Source: Scatosoma sp045588185
GTDB lineage: Bacteria; Bacillota; Clostridia; Christensenellales; Borkfalkiaceae
Direction of reading: 5' to 3'
DNA length: 64,000 nucleotides
Assembly (NCBI GenBank): GCA_045588185.1
Contig: JAZNDR010000038.1
Coordinates: forward strand, 1-64,000
Shown: in pieces, positions 33,028 to 42,290 of the stretch
How positions within the stretch are numbered: position 1 is the first letter of the stretch
Layout: every line of letters starts with the position of its first letter
Position numbers and translations under genes: made by a program
The notes under the pieces: model-generated
Database searches by the model: none
Told to the model about the DNA's origin: nothing
Seen by the model: the letters and a program-made list of their open reading frames with translations, nothing else

Positions 33028-36000
33028 ATGAAAAAGAAACTCATCAGTATCGCGGCGGTAACCTGCCTCTTGTCGGCAATCGGCGCGGTGGCAACCACTC
33101 AATTCAATGCTCCCGACACGTTAAAGGCGTCCGCGGCAACGGAAGCGACGCTCATAATGGCAGAGGGCGCGGCGGTTCGTCTTAAAACGGATAAAGACGA
33201 AGAGAACGTAGCGGTAAACGGCTTACGCTTTGAGGCGCAAATGTCGGAAGCGTATTATGATGCGCTAACGGGTTCGGAGGTCGTATTGAAGAGTACGGCG
33301 GCGGCAAAGGCTTCCAACGGCGAAGATTTGTCGAAAACGGTAGAATGGACGCTTAAAAGCGCGACGGACGAGATAGCGGACGTAACCTTTGTAAACGGCG
33401 TGGCGAAATTCTATCATACGATTACGTTCGATAGCCTTTTCGGCGAAGAAAACGCAGAGAAACTCAAAATGGCAAACGCCATGGAGTTTACGGCAAACTT
33501 CTCGCTGGAAACGGACGGGGCGGAAACGTGGGCAAGCGATACGCAAACGCGTTCTATGCGCCAAGTTGCTTATATGTCGTATACGACGCCTGGAACGGAA
33601 ACAGAACCTAATGCGGGGTATCAGAACGCAACCTTACTTAATTACTTCTCGCAAGGAGCAGCTCAAAAGGCTTACGCACAATCGATAGGCGACACCTCGT
33701 TTGTGACGGAAGCAACGAGCAAGGCGTATATCGGCACGGAAGACGTGACGGAAAAAACGGCAAGTGCGTTGTTCGAAGGTGAAGAACTTGGCGCAACTAA
33801 AACAGCCGTTGTGTTTGATAAAGACAACGTGGCGCATGAAACCACCGTACAATACGTAAGCAAAGCCATTAAAACGGCGACGGATTTAAGCATATTCAAT
33901 TTGTCGAGCGCCACGACGGTTTTTGACGGTTATTACGTTTTGGCAAACGACATCGACGCAAGCACGTATACGCACGCGCACGCAAATACCAGACCTTCGA
34001 ATAATGCATTTAGAAGTGGAACCTTTACAACGGCGGGGCTTACGGGTATTTTTGACGGACAAGGCTACAAGATTGACGGCATTACGATGGGGCAATACGG
34101 TCTGTTTGGGAAAATTTATGCAGGCACGGTTAAGAATGTTGCATTCACAAACGTTAAATTTGGCAGTGAAACGATGACGGCGACGTTGGCGGCGGAAGTT
34201 ACGGATGGCAGTTATGATGTGCCGAATCCTACCTTCCAAAATATTTATATACAAGCGGAAAAGCTTCCAACGGGAGCAAATAGCGGATTTTTGTTTTGGA
34301 AGTATAACCCGTATTTTATGGTGTGGAAAAACGTGGTAATCGAAACCCCCGATGTAAGCAATACAACAGGTACGGTTTCTTATACGTATCCGGTTCTTGA
34401 TGCTACGGCTTTGTCTGTGGGAAACGTATACGTTGTTTCGCCTACGGCTTGCAATTACTATTACGGTAACGACGCAAATGAGGCTGCGATCCCCGTTACG
34501 GCGACGACTTGCGACGCGTCCAATCAGACGGATGCGAAGCCCGCATATAACAACTGGAACCGTTATCAAAATTACGTAGAATTTAGAAAGGCAATGTCGG
34601 AAACGCCCGATACGAGCTTCGATACCACGTACTGGACGTATACCGACGGCGTGCCTACTTGGAAGGGCGTAACAATCGACACTAACGAATACGTTGCAAA
34701 AATTGGTGGTGAAGTTAGTGATAGCGCAGTAATTGCGATAGATGCTTCCACGACAGTTTCCTTGTTCGTAAATGACATAGCGCAAGAAGATATTACGCTT
34801 ACCGCTACGGACGAAGAAATTGTTTCGATTGAAGGGGCTACCGTTACGGGCTTGAAGATGGGTACGACGACGGTTACGGCAACCTGTGAGGCGTTTAGCT
34901 ACACCTTTACCGTTACGGTACAACCCGTAGGTGAAAAGGTAGAATATACAACGGAACTTTTGCTTGACGCAACGGACGGCGTTCTTTATAGCGGTACGAC
35001 GGGCGAGATTGTTTCTATGAACGCGATCTTCGGCGAATCAACCGTTTGTGAGGCGGTCGATCTTACGGACGGCACGGCGTTGACGGTTGCAGACGGCAAA
35101 CTTACGGGTTATACAGTCACGGGACAGACCCAAGAAACCAAACGCACGGTGATTCTCAGTACAGGCGAAAAATGGGCGGAAATCACGCTTACGGCGTATA
35201 CGAAGGTTATCGACGAAGCAAGTGATCTTTCTATCTTCAATTATTCTGCAAACAACGTATGTTTCGACGGTAATTATGCGCTCGCGAAGAATATCGACGC
35301 AAGCTCGTATACGCATACGCATAGCGGTAGACAGGGCAATTGGTTTAACTTTGGGAATACTTCCAATTCGTCGCAAATCACAGGCGGACTTATTGGTACG
35401 TTTGACGGTCGTGGTTATACGATTAAAGGAATCACGATGGGTAACTTTGGTTTGTTTGAATACGTAAGGAACGGTGCGGTCATTAAAAACGTTGCGTTTA
35501 CCGACGTTAAATTTGCGGCTTCCGATAACAATAATTGGGACGCGGAAGCTCGCTACGTAATAGCGTCTACGATTGCCTATAATTCCGCAATGGAAGGAGC
35601 TGCGCCCGTTTTGGAAAATATTTATATTCAAACAAATACTATCCCCGAGTATACTTATGAAAGCAACGGAGCAACGAAGAATTCAAGATCAAGTATACTT
35701 GCTTCTAGTGTGAGCACGGCAATCACAATGAAAAATATCGTTATTGAAGTACCGTATACGAGCGCAACAAACGGTTCATTTGTTTACGATGCAGAACAGG
35801 CTGCCTTAGCTACTGTTGCGCCTGCAAACTGGTTGGATATTTATGTTATTTCGCCTACGCCGTTAGCTTTACAAACGCATAGCTCAACGACGTTTGTTGA
35901 TGCGTCTAATCGTGATGGGGCGATTGCGCTTTATGCAAACGTAAAGCGTTATGATAATGCCGATTTAATGAAAGCTGGCGGTAACGAGTATAAGAACTTC

Positions 36001-36060
36001 TCGTCTGATTATTGGACGGTAGCGGAAGGCGGTATTCCCGTTTGGAAAACGCTTTTCTAA
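33028..36060 (+). CDS. Giant secreted protein: GAAVR domain, BIG2 and two GLUG-like modules
   Basis: A 1010-residue exported protein; signal core about residues 5-22. Residues of about 36-235 form the domain starting E-G-A-A-V-R-L and ending near S-M-R-Q-V-A-Y-M-S-Y, related in layout to the start of the 698-residue protein at 8662. The rest parallels the preceding lipoprotein: GLUG-like module (about 280-549), BIG2-like domain (550-640), a linker with T-G-E-I-V-S-M-N-A-I-F-G and a second module (726-1010). AAGGAGGAG precedes the ATG. There is no catalytic signature or recognised anchor. It is the last surface protein before the cytoplasmic glycosidases. Confidence 0.76.
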   Translation: MKKKLISIAAVTCLLSAIGAVATTQFNAPDTLKASAATEATLIMAEGAAVRLKTDKDEENVAVNGLRFEAQMSEAYYDALTGSEVVLKSTAAAKASNGEDLSKTVEWTLKSATDEIADVTFVNGVAKFYHTITFDSLFGEENAEKLKMANAMEFTANFSLETDGAETWASDTQTRSMRQVAYMSYTTPGTETEPNAGYQNATLLNYFSQGAAQKAYAQSIGDTSFVTEATSKAYIGTEDVTEKTASALFEGEELGATKTAVVFDKDNVAHETTVQYVSKAIKTATDLSIFNLSSATTVFDGYYVLANDIDASTYTHAHANTRPSNNAFRSGTFTTAGLTGIFDGQGYKIDGITMGQYGLFGKIYAGTVKNVAFTNVKFGSETMTATLAAEVTDGSYDVPNPTFQNIYIQAEKLPTGANSGFLFWKYNPYFMVWKNVVIETPDVSNTTGTVSYTYPVLDATALSVGNVYVVSPTACNYYYGNDANEAAIPVTATTCDASNQTDAKPAYNNWNRYQNYVEFRKAMSETPDTSFDTTYWTYTDGVPTWKGVTIDTNEYVAKIGGEVSDSAVIAIDASTTVSLFVNDIAQEDITLTATDEEIVSIEGATVTGLKMGTTTVTATCEAFSYTFTVTVQPVGEKVEYTTELLLDATDGVLYSGTTGEIVSMNAIFGESTVCEAVDLTDGTALTVADGKLTGYTVTGQTQETKRTVILSTGEKWAEITLTAYTKVIDEASDLSIFNYSANNVCFDGNYALAKNIDASSYTHTHSGRQGNWFNFGNTSNSSQITGGLIGTFDGRGYTIKGITMGNFGLFEYVRNGAVIKNVAFTDVKFAASDNNNWDAEARYVIASTIAYNSAMEGAAPVLENIYIQTNTIPEYTYESNGATKNSRSSILASSVSTAITMKNIVIEVPYTSATNGSFVYDAEQAALATVAPANWLDIYVISPTPLALQTHSSTTFVDASNRDGAIALYANVKRYDNADLMKAGGNEYKNFSSDYWTVAEGGIPVWKTLF

Positions 36061-36074
36061 ACAAACAAAAAACT

Positions 36075-36103
36075 CTTACGGCGAACTTACCGTTCGCCGT
36101 AAG
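36075..36103 (+). terminator. Perfect 12-bp hairpin inside the operon
   Basis: CTTACGGCGAAC and GTTCGCCGTAAG flank a TTACC loop, 14 bp after the stop of the giant protein gene. No T-run follows, so it probably lowers read-through or stabilises upstream mRNA, separating highly expressed surface genes from cytoplasmic enzymes. Confidence 0.6.
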
Positions 36104-36123
36104 ACGTATTTAGGAGAATAAAA

Positions 36124-37377
36124 ATGCAAAAACAAGAATTTTTCCCTGACGGTACTCCAATCGACGGTTGGTTTTACGACTTGTCTTTACCCAAGTCGGC
36201 AGTAAATGGAAAACGCTTTGTTTTAACCGATTACGGCATTTTTTCCGACGGAAAAATATATACGAAGGAAATACAGACGTTAATTGATAAAATTGCGGAA
36301 TGTGGCGGTGGCGTTTTGACCGTCCCCCAAGGAACGTTTTACTCGGGTGCGTTGTTTTTTAAGCAAGGCGTACATTTATGTGTAGAGGCAGGGGGAATAC
36401 TCAAAGGCAGCGACGATATTTCCGATTACCCTGTTTGTCAAACGAGAATAGAGGGACAAAATTGCTTATATTTCCCTGCCTTGATTAACGCGGATAGCGT
36501 AGACGGTTTTACGGTGTTTGGGGAAGGAACGATTGACGGCAACGGCTTGCGGGCTTGGAAAGGCTTTTGGGCAAGACAGAAATGGAATAAAGCTTGTACG
36601 AATAAGGATGAACAGCGGGCAAGACTGATTTTTATTTCCAATTCTAAAAATGTTACTTTGCACGGTTTACGTTTGCAAAATTCGCAGTTTTGGACAAATC
36701 ATATTTATAAATGCCATCACGTGCGTTTTTTGCATTTGGACATATTTTCCCCAAAAACGCCTGTCCCTGCGCCAAGCACCGACGGAATTGATATCGACGC
36801 TTGCACCGACGTTTTAGTAAAAAACTGCCGAATGGAAGTCAACGACGACGCAATCGCGCTCAAAGGCGGGAAAGGCGTTGATGCGGATAAGGATGAGGCA
36901 AACGGCGCAAACGAACGTATACTTGTCGAGGATTGCGAATACGGATTTTGTTGCGGCGCTTTAACTTGTGGGTCGGAATCTATTTACAATCGTAACATTT
37001 TAGTACGAAGATTACGGGTGAAGGGCGTAAATATTTTGTTGTGGTTAAAAATGCGTTCGGACACTCCGCAAAAATACGAATATATTACGATGGAAGATGT
37101 GAAGGGTACGCTCGGATATTATTTTATAGACGTCAATCCTTGGAGACAATTCCATAATGACGAGGGCAAACAACCGCCGAAATCCGTTTGTCAAAAAATA
37201 ACGGTTAAAAATTGCGAGTGTAAATGCTTGAAATATTTTAACGTACAAAAGGATAAACAATATATTTTGTCGGATTTTTCTTTTGAGAAATTGAAGATAA
37301 CAGCAGAAGAAAACGGGTACGAAGACGGAATTGTCGAACGTATGCAAATAAAAGACGTGACGGTAGTGAAGATTTGA
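36124..37377 (+). CDS. GH28 polygalacturonase-family glycosidase
   Basis: A 417-residue right-handed beta-helix enzyme without signal peptide, so it should act on imported pectic oligosaccharides. The GH28 motif S-T-D-G-I-D-I-D is at residues 218-225 and N-D-D-A-I-A-L-K at 240-247, giving the catalytic aspartates. The third motif, normally with a conserved His before G-x-(I/L), reads F-C-C-G-A-L-T-C-G-S-E, with Cys in the His place. The late L-K-M-R-S-D-T-P-Q segment suits the exo-acting subgroup. TTTAGGAG precedes the start. Association with two rhamnosidase-like enzymes suggests rhamnogalacturonan fragments. Confidence 0.86.
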   Translation: MQKQEFFPDGTPIDGWFYDLSLPKSAVNGKRFVLTDYGIFSDGKIYTKEIQTLIDKIAECGGGVLTVPQGTFYSGALFFKQGVHLCVEAGGILKGSDDISDYPVCQTRIEGQNCLYFPALINADSVDGFTVFGEGTIDGNGLRAWKGFWARQKWNKACTNKDEQRARLIFISNSKNVTLHGLRLQNSQFWTNHIYKCHHVRFLHLDIFSPKTPVPAPSTDGIDIDACTDVLVKNCRMEVNDDAIALKGGKGVDADKDEANGANERILVEDCEYGFCCGALTCGSESIYNRNILVRRLRVKGVNILLWLKMRSDTPQKYEYITMEDVKGTLGYYFIDVNPWRQFHNDEGKQPPKSVCQKITVKNCECKCLKYFNVQKDKQYILSDFSFEKLKITAEENGYEDGIVERMQIKDVTVVKI

Positions 37378-37390
37378 AAAGGAGAGAAAA

Positions 37391-38488
37391 ATGAAAGTAT
37401 TGATTGGTGGCGACGTAAGCGTTTGCGATAGTGCGGAATTGTTCGCAAACGGGGACGTGCAAGGTATTTTTCACGATGTGGCGGGTGCATTTCAGAATGC
37501 AGACGAGGTTGTTTTGAATTTAGAATGCGCGATAACGGAATCGGCAGACGAAATCAAAAAATTCGGGCCCTGCTTAAAAGCGCCGTTCGGGACTGCGGAT
37601 ACCTTAAAAAAAGCTGGGGTAACCCGTTTGGCATTATCAAATAATCATATTTACGATTTTGGGGCGCAAGGGATAAAGGATACGCTTGCAGAAATAGAGA
37701 AAAACGGCATAGAATGGACGGGCTTTGGTGAAAACGATAAGTTGGCGCGGAAAAATATGGTATTAACGGACGGTAAAATTAAGGTAGCCGTGATAGCCGT
37801 ATGCGAGCACGAGTATTCTTATGCACTGCCGAACAGAATGGGTGCAAGAGAGTATGATCCGTACGATACAAATGAGGATATTGCCGAAGCGAAAAAGACC
37901 GCCGATTTTGTTGTGGTTTTATACCATGGCGGCAAAGAGCATTGCCGTTATCCTTCGCCTCGGCTTCGCAAATTGTGCCGTTCTATGGTCAAGAACGGCG
38001 CAGACGTAGTCCTTTGCCAGCATAGTCATTGTATCGGTTGCTATGAGAATTTTGAAAAAGGGCATATTTTATACGGTCAAGGCAATTTCCATTTTGTGAA
38101 AGCGTTATATGCGCAAAGCGAAGAGAAAAAAGCCAGTTGGAACAACGGATTGTTGGTCGAGCTGACGTTCGAAAAAGAATGTGCAATTTCCTTTAAACCC
38201 GTAGTAGTGGACGGCTTGGGGATTCGTTTTGCAGACGAAGCAGAGTACGGGCAAATTATGGATAGCTTTGAAAAGAGAAACGAGGAGCTTGCTAACGGCG
38301 AATGGGAAAAGCGTTGGCAGGAGTTTTGCTTATCTATGAAAGAGCAATACGACGAGGCGGCGCAAAGCTACGGGAAAGAGGGTGGCGATGAGTGGAAACG
38401 GGAGTGGTTTTGCCATTATCTTGACTGCGAAGCGCATAGCGACGTTTGGCGAGAGCTTTTTCCCACGTGGAACAAAACGAATAAATAA
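37391..38488 (+). CDS. CapA-family (PGA_cap) metallophosphoesterase-like protein
   Basis: A 365-residue protein with the CapA/PgsA-type calcineurin-like fold: G-G-D-V-S at residues 6-10, N-L-E-C near 40-43, S-N-N-H-I-Y-D-F-G near 80-88, Y-H-G-G-K-E-H near 179-185 and Q-H-S-H near 211-214. Together these could ligate two metals. CapA proteins are best known from poly-gamma-glutamate synthesis, but cytoplasmic homologues without a membrane anchor, like this one, occur in sugar loci with unknown roles. AAAAGGAGAG lies before the ATG, 13 bp after the GH28 gene. A phospho-sugar hydrolase is possible but not shown. Confidence 0.8.
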   Translation: MKVLIGGDVSVCDSAELFANGDVQGIFHDVAGAFQNADEVVLNLECAITESADEIKKFGPCLKAPFGTADTLKKAGVTRLALSNNHIYDFGAQGIKDTLAEIEKNGIEWTGFGENDKLARKNMVLTDGKIKVAVIAVCEHEYSYALPNRMGAREYDPYDTNEDIAEAKKTADFVVVLYHGGKEHCRYPSPRLRKLCRSMVKNGADVVLCQHSHCIGCYENFEKGHILYGQGNFHFVKALYAQSEEKKASWNNGLLVELTFEKECAISFKPVVVDGLGIRFADEAEYGQIMDSFEKRNEELANGEWEKRWQEFCLSMKEQYDEAAQSYGKEGGDEWKREWFCHYLDCEAHSDVWRELFPTWNKTNK

Positions 38489-38579
38489 AAGCAAGGGCGA
38501 TAGGTGTATCGCAGTTCTCTATAAATGCAAGCTTTTATATTTAAGATGTATATAGAGGGTGCAAAGCAGGAGAAAGGAC

Positions 38580-40181
38580 ATGAACAAATGGATAAAAGAT
38601 TGCGTGTTTTATCAGATATATCCGACGAGTTTTTACGATAGTAACGGCGACGGCATAGGCGACCTTAAAGGTATTACGCAAAAACTGGATTATGTGGCGG
38701 GTTTGGGAGTAAACGGTATTTGGTTAAATCCCTTTTATCCGTCGCCGTTTATGGACGGCGGCTACGACGTAACCGATTATTATGCCATAAACGAGAAATT
38801 CGGGGATATGTCGGATTTTGAGGAAATGGTATCGAAATGTAAGGGGTTGGGAATTAAAGTGATTATCGACCTCGTAATCGGTCATACCTCTGACAAACAC
38901 CCGTGGTTTTTACAGTCTGCAAAAGACGAAAAAAATAAATATACCGATTGGTATATTTGGACGGACAGTAGTTTTAATAAAAAAGACAGCATACACGGAT
39001 TATATCCCCGTGACGGCGGATACGTCATCAATTATTATGCTTGCCAGCCTGCCCTCAATTTCGGATATAACCGTTTGCCTGAAAAAGGCGTGCGTAAAGA
39101 CGCATACGATTTGGGTGAAGATTGGAAAATGCACTATACCGACGACCGGTTAAAACCGTTGAGAGAGGAAATCTTGAATATTATGCGCTTTTGGCTGAAT
39201 AAAGGCGTGGACGGGTTCCGTGTAGATATGGCAAATTCGCTCGTCAAAGGTTGTATTTACAATTCGGACAAAGAGGAAGACGTTGAAGGACTGAAATGGC
39301 TTTGGAATATTTTAATCGGCACGATTAAAGAGGAATATCCCGATACGGCGTTTATCGCAGAGTGGGTATATCCGTCTAATTCGGTGGGGAAATGCGGCTT
39401 CGATTTGGATTATTTGGCGCACGACAGACCTGAATACAACGATTTATTTCGAAATGAAAAAGGAACGAATATTTTACCCGCTTTTGAAAAAGGGAATACG
39501 TATTTTTCAGCCGAGGGGAAGGGAACGGTACAAAACTTTCTTGACTATTCTGCCCGTTTATACGAAGACGTAAAAGGCAAAGGTTATTTTTCCGTGCCGA
39601 GCGGATATCACGACATTGTACGGGTAGCCGAAAAGAAGGACGAGGAACTTTTAAAGGTTGTTTTTGCTTTTTTATTGACGTATAAACACGTGCCGTTTAT
39701 TTATTACGGCGACGAAATCGGTATGACGCATACGTGGGGAATTAATAAGGACGGTGGATATATTCGTACGGGCGCAAGAACGCCAATGCAATGGACAAAC
39801 GGTAAAAACCGCGGATTTTCCGATACGGACGGGGAAGTATATTTACCTGTAAATGCGGAGAAAACGCAAAGCGTTTCGTGCCAAGAAAGCAAAGAAAATT
39901 CTTTACTAAATACAGTGAAGAAGCTGATAAAACTAAGAAAAGAAAACTCGGCTTTGAATGCAGACGGAGGCTTGAAAGTTTTGCGGTGTGAAGATGGGGG
40001 ATATCCTTTGGTCTACGAGCGCACAGACGAAAAAAATAGTTTTATTATAGCAATCAATCCAAGTGAAAAGAAGATAGAGATGGTGTTGACGGGTGAAATG
40101 GTTTATCAGCAAAACTGCAAAAAAGAAAAAGAAAAAATAATTTTGCTTGGAAAAAGCTTTGCAGTATTGAAAAAGGAATGA
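38580..40181 (+). CDS. GH13 alpha-glucosidase
   Basis: A cytoplasmic alpha-glucosidase of the oligo-1,6-glucosidase/sucrose-isomerase type, 533 residues from the ATG at 38580. That start follows AGGAGAAAGG; an upstream GTG at 38559 lies before this site and is unlikely. Conserved GH13 regions are D-G-I-G-D-L-K-G-I, D-L-V-I-G-H-T-S, G-F-R-V-D-M-A (nucleophile D216), I-A-E-W-V-Y (acid E261) and G-Y-H-D (stabiliser D345, with Tyr where NHD is usual). The small C-terminal sandwich is present. It hydrolyses terminal alpha-glucosides from imported oligosaccharides. It overlaps the following gene region by translation-coupled spacing. Confidence 0.92.
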   Translation: MNKWIKDCVFYQIYPTSFYDSNGDGIGDLKGITQKLDYVAGLGVNGIWLNPFYPSPFMDGGYDVTDYYAINEKFGDMSDFEEMVSKCKGLGIKVIIDLVIGHTSDKHPWFLQSAKDEKNKYTDWYIWTDSSFNKKDSIHGLYPRDGGYVINYYACQPALNFGYNRLPEKGVRKDAYDLGEDWKMHYTDDRLKPLREEILNIMRFWLNKGVDGFRVDMANSLVKGCIYNSDKEEDVEGLKWLWNILIGTIKEEYPDTAFIAEWVYPSNSVGKCGFDLDYLAHDRPEYNDLFRNEKGTNILPAFEKGNTYFSAEGKGTVQNFLDYSARLYEDVKGKGYFSVPSGYHDIVRVAEKKDEELLKVVFAFLLTYKHVPFIYYGDEIGMTHTWGINKDGGYIRTGARTPMQWTNGKNRGFSDTDGEVYLPVNAEKTQSVSCQESKENSLLNTVKKLIKLRKENSALNADGGLKVLRCEDGGYPLVYERTDEKNSFIIAINPSEKKIEMVLTGEMVYQQNCKKEKEKIILLGKSFAVLKKE

Positions 40182-40186
40182 AACGT

Positions 40187-42112
40187 ATGGCAACTTCATT
40201 TAAAAAATTTTCTTTTTCCTTAATCGGGAAAGAACAGATTTTGTATATTTATAATGCAGAGGGTTGTGGGAATAAATATACAATTCGAAAAATTGATAAA
40301 GGATATATTATTCAACACACTGTAAAAAATTTTTCTTCAAACACCGTTAAATTGCATGGATTAAAGTGTGCATTTACTAATATTTGTTTTGATAACGATG
40401 TGATTGACGATTATTATTACTGCAATGAAAACGCACGGTTGTTTTGCAATTTAACTGTGTCGTTGGATTATAACCGTTTGGACGATAATGCAAAAGAAAA
40501 CGAAAAGTTTACTTTGCCCGTGGACAGGCGTTGGTGTGATCCAGGGGTACAGTCGGGGAGAATTTGCTCGTCGCCCTATCAGCCCTTTCCTGCAATTTTA
40601 CTTAGTAATTATAAAACGAATAAAGGTATTATTTGTGGTAGTTTATCACAAGACGTTTTCTATCATTCGTATGAAGTTGGGCATAAAAACGGCGAGGCAT
40701 ATTTGGAAATCTATTCCTCGTTTAAGGATATTGCTTACCGTGAGGTAAAAGCAGGCGAGGAACTTATAGATATTTTCTATATTGGAGAAACGGATTTTGC
40801 CGACGATATCAATAAGATTTGGGAAAATTACACCGCAGTTTTACGGTGTTTTTTAACGAATAATCAAGGGGCAACGAATACGAATCGCCACGCGCTTATT
40901 TGGGATAGCTGGAATGATGGGATTTATCGTGACGTATCAGAAGAAATGCTCTTAAAAGAAGCTCGTGCAGTAAAGAGGTTATTCCCGACGGTAGAGTGGT
41001 TTCAATTAGATGACGGATATTCAGCTTATTGCCATGAAAACGTAGATTTAGATTCTCACGGTTTAGGAGTACCATACGAGGGGGAAGAGGGGGTAGACCG
41101 CAGAAAATTCCCTAATGGTTTAAAAGGGTATACCGATAAAATTAAAGAAATCGGATTAAAACCTGCCATATGGATAGGCGGTTTTTGTCCCGTGAAAACG
41201 AAAATATATCAAGAACACCCCGAGTGGTTTATTGATTACACTTACCGCATCGACTGGACGCAACCCCTTGATGTGAGCCAAGAAGAAGTGCGCAGGTATA
41301 TGTGTTACGCATTAGACAAACTTGTTACGGAATATGGTTTCGAGGGGGTAAAACACGATTTTTGGAGTTATGCATTTGAGGATAGGCACGATTTATTAAA
41401 AAATAAAGATAAATCAGGGTATGAATGCCGAGAATGGTGGCATAAGCAACTTCGTCAGCGATTGCCAAAGCACGGGTATTTGCAATCGGCTTGCGATATT
41501 AGTATGGGAAATCCGTTTATCGGTAAATATTTCAACAACTATCGTTTCGGGCTGGACATTGGTGCGGGGGCATTGAATAATATAAAAACGACGATGTTTT
41601 GGTCGGTTGCGGTATTGAGTACACATACGGGCGATTTATTTATCCCCAACAGCGATTCTACGGGTTTATTACCTGGATTGAATGATTTGGATTTTATGTT
41701 CGTTGTGAATTGGCAAATCATTACACGTACGCTCGTGGAAATTTCAGGCAGATATTCGCGGGTTGACGAAACGAATCCTAGATTAAAAATTTTACAACGC
41801 GCCGTGCAATATTTGAATAATGGTGAAAACGTGTATTTCGCGAAGTATGATTATCGTAAAAAGGGCGTAAATTTACCTGAAATTATGTATATCAACTCTG
41901 CGTTTGATTGTAAGGACGATAGATATAAAACCGTGGCGGTTTTTAATAGCAGTGAAGAGACAAGAAAAATTTGCTTTGATAATACGGACATTGATTTTAG
42001 CGACGGTTTTCATGAAGTTGAATTTGTTTGGGAAGAGAAAATTGAACCTTTGGAATACTATGAATTTACATTAAAACCGCATCAAAGCATATTGCTCAAA
42101 ATTAAGAAATAA
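40187..42112 (+). CDS. GH36-type alpha-galactosidase
   Basis: A 641-residue cytoplasmic clan GH-D enzyme. I prefer the ATG at 40187 because AAAGGA lies 9 bp before it; the ATG at 40178 overlaps the GH13 stop but is too near that site. The N-terminal beta-supersandwich (about 1-225) precedes a TIM barrel with W-D-S-W-N-D, W-F-Q-L-D-D-G-Y, K-P-A-I-W-I-G-G-F and G-V-K-H-D-F-W (nucleophile Asp near 391). A short sandwich ends the protein. It should release alpha-galactose; pectin side chains or raffinose-family sugars are plausible. It is the last gene of the operon. Confidence 0.88.
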   Translation: MATSFKKFSFSLIGKEQILYIYNAEGCGNKYTIRKIDKGYIIQHTVKNFSSNTVKLHGLKCAFTNICFDNDVIDDYYYCNENARLFCNLTVSLDYNRLDDNAKENEKFTLPVDRRWCDPGVQSGRICSSPYQPFPAILLSNYKTNKGIICGSLSQDVFYHSYEVGHKNGEAYLEIYSSFKDIAYREVKAGEELIDIFYIGETDFADDINKIWENYTAVLRCFLTNNQGATNTNRHALIWDSWNDGIYRDVSEEMLLKEARAVKRLFPTVEWFQLDDGYSAYCHENVDLDSHGLGVPYEGEEGVDRRKFPNGLKGYTDKIKEIGLKPAIWIGGFCPVKTKIYQEHPEWFIDYTYRIDWTQPLDVSQEEVRRYMCYALDKLVTEYGFEGVKHDFWSYAFEDRHDLLKNKDKSGYECREWWHKQLRQRLPKHGYLQSACDISMGNPFIGKYFNNYRFGLDIGAGALNNIKTTMFWSVAVLSTHTGDLFIPNSDSTGLLPGLNDLDFMFVVNWQIITRTLVEISGRYSRVDETNPRLKILQRAVQYLNNGENVYFAKYDYRKKGVNLPEIMYINSAFDCKDDRYKTVAVFNSSEETRKICFDNTDIDFSDGFHEVEFVWEEKIEPLEYYEFTLKPHQSILLKIKK

Positions 42113-42184
42113 CAGGTTATGAGATTAAGGGAAATAAATTGTCGTATGAAAGTGGTAACTAAATGGTAACCTAATTTTTTAAGA

Positions 42185-42262
42185 AAGACTGAAACCCTTT
42201 AAAATAAAGCCTTGTAGCGATTTTAAAAATATAAGGAAACTGGCTGTTAATCCTTACATTTT
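42185..42262 (+). repeat. Repeat-family copy B1, degenerate
   Basis: GACTGAAACCCTTTAAAATA, then TAGCGATTTTAAAAATA and CTGTTAATCCTTACA align with copy B2 but the palindrome arms are eroded and the 11-nt-stepped pair is not clear. Confidence 0.5.
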
Positions 42263-42290
42263 TTTGACTAAAAATATTTCGAGAAAATTT

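Noticed and set aside
33886..34923. A 345-codon open frame on the minus strand inside the 1010-residue secreted-protein gene
   Set aside because: It lies wholly opposite a gene with a good ribosome binding site, signal peptide and repeats. Its Arg/Ile/Val-rich sequence reflects the low-stop antisense of GC-rich codons and repeats.
40178..40186. Start of the GH36 gene at 40178
   Set aside because: The ribosome binding site AAAGGA directly abuts this ATG; the ATG at 40187 is properly spaced.
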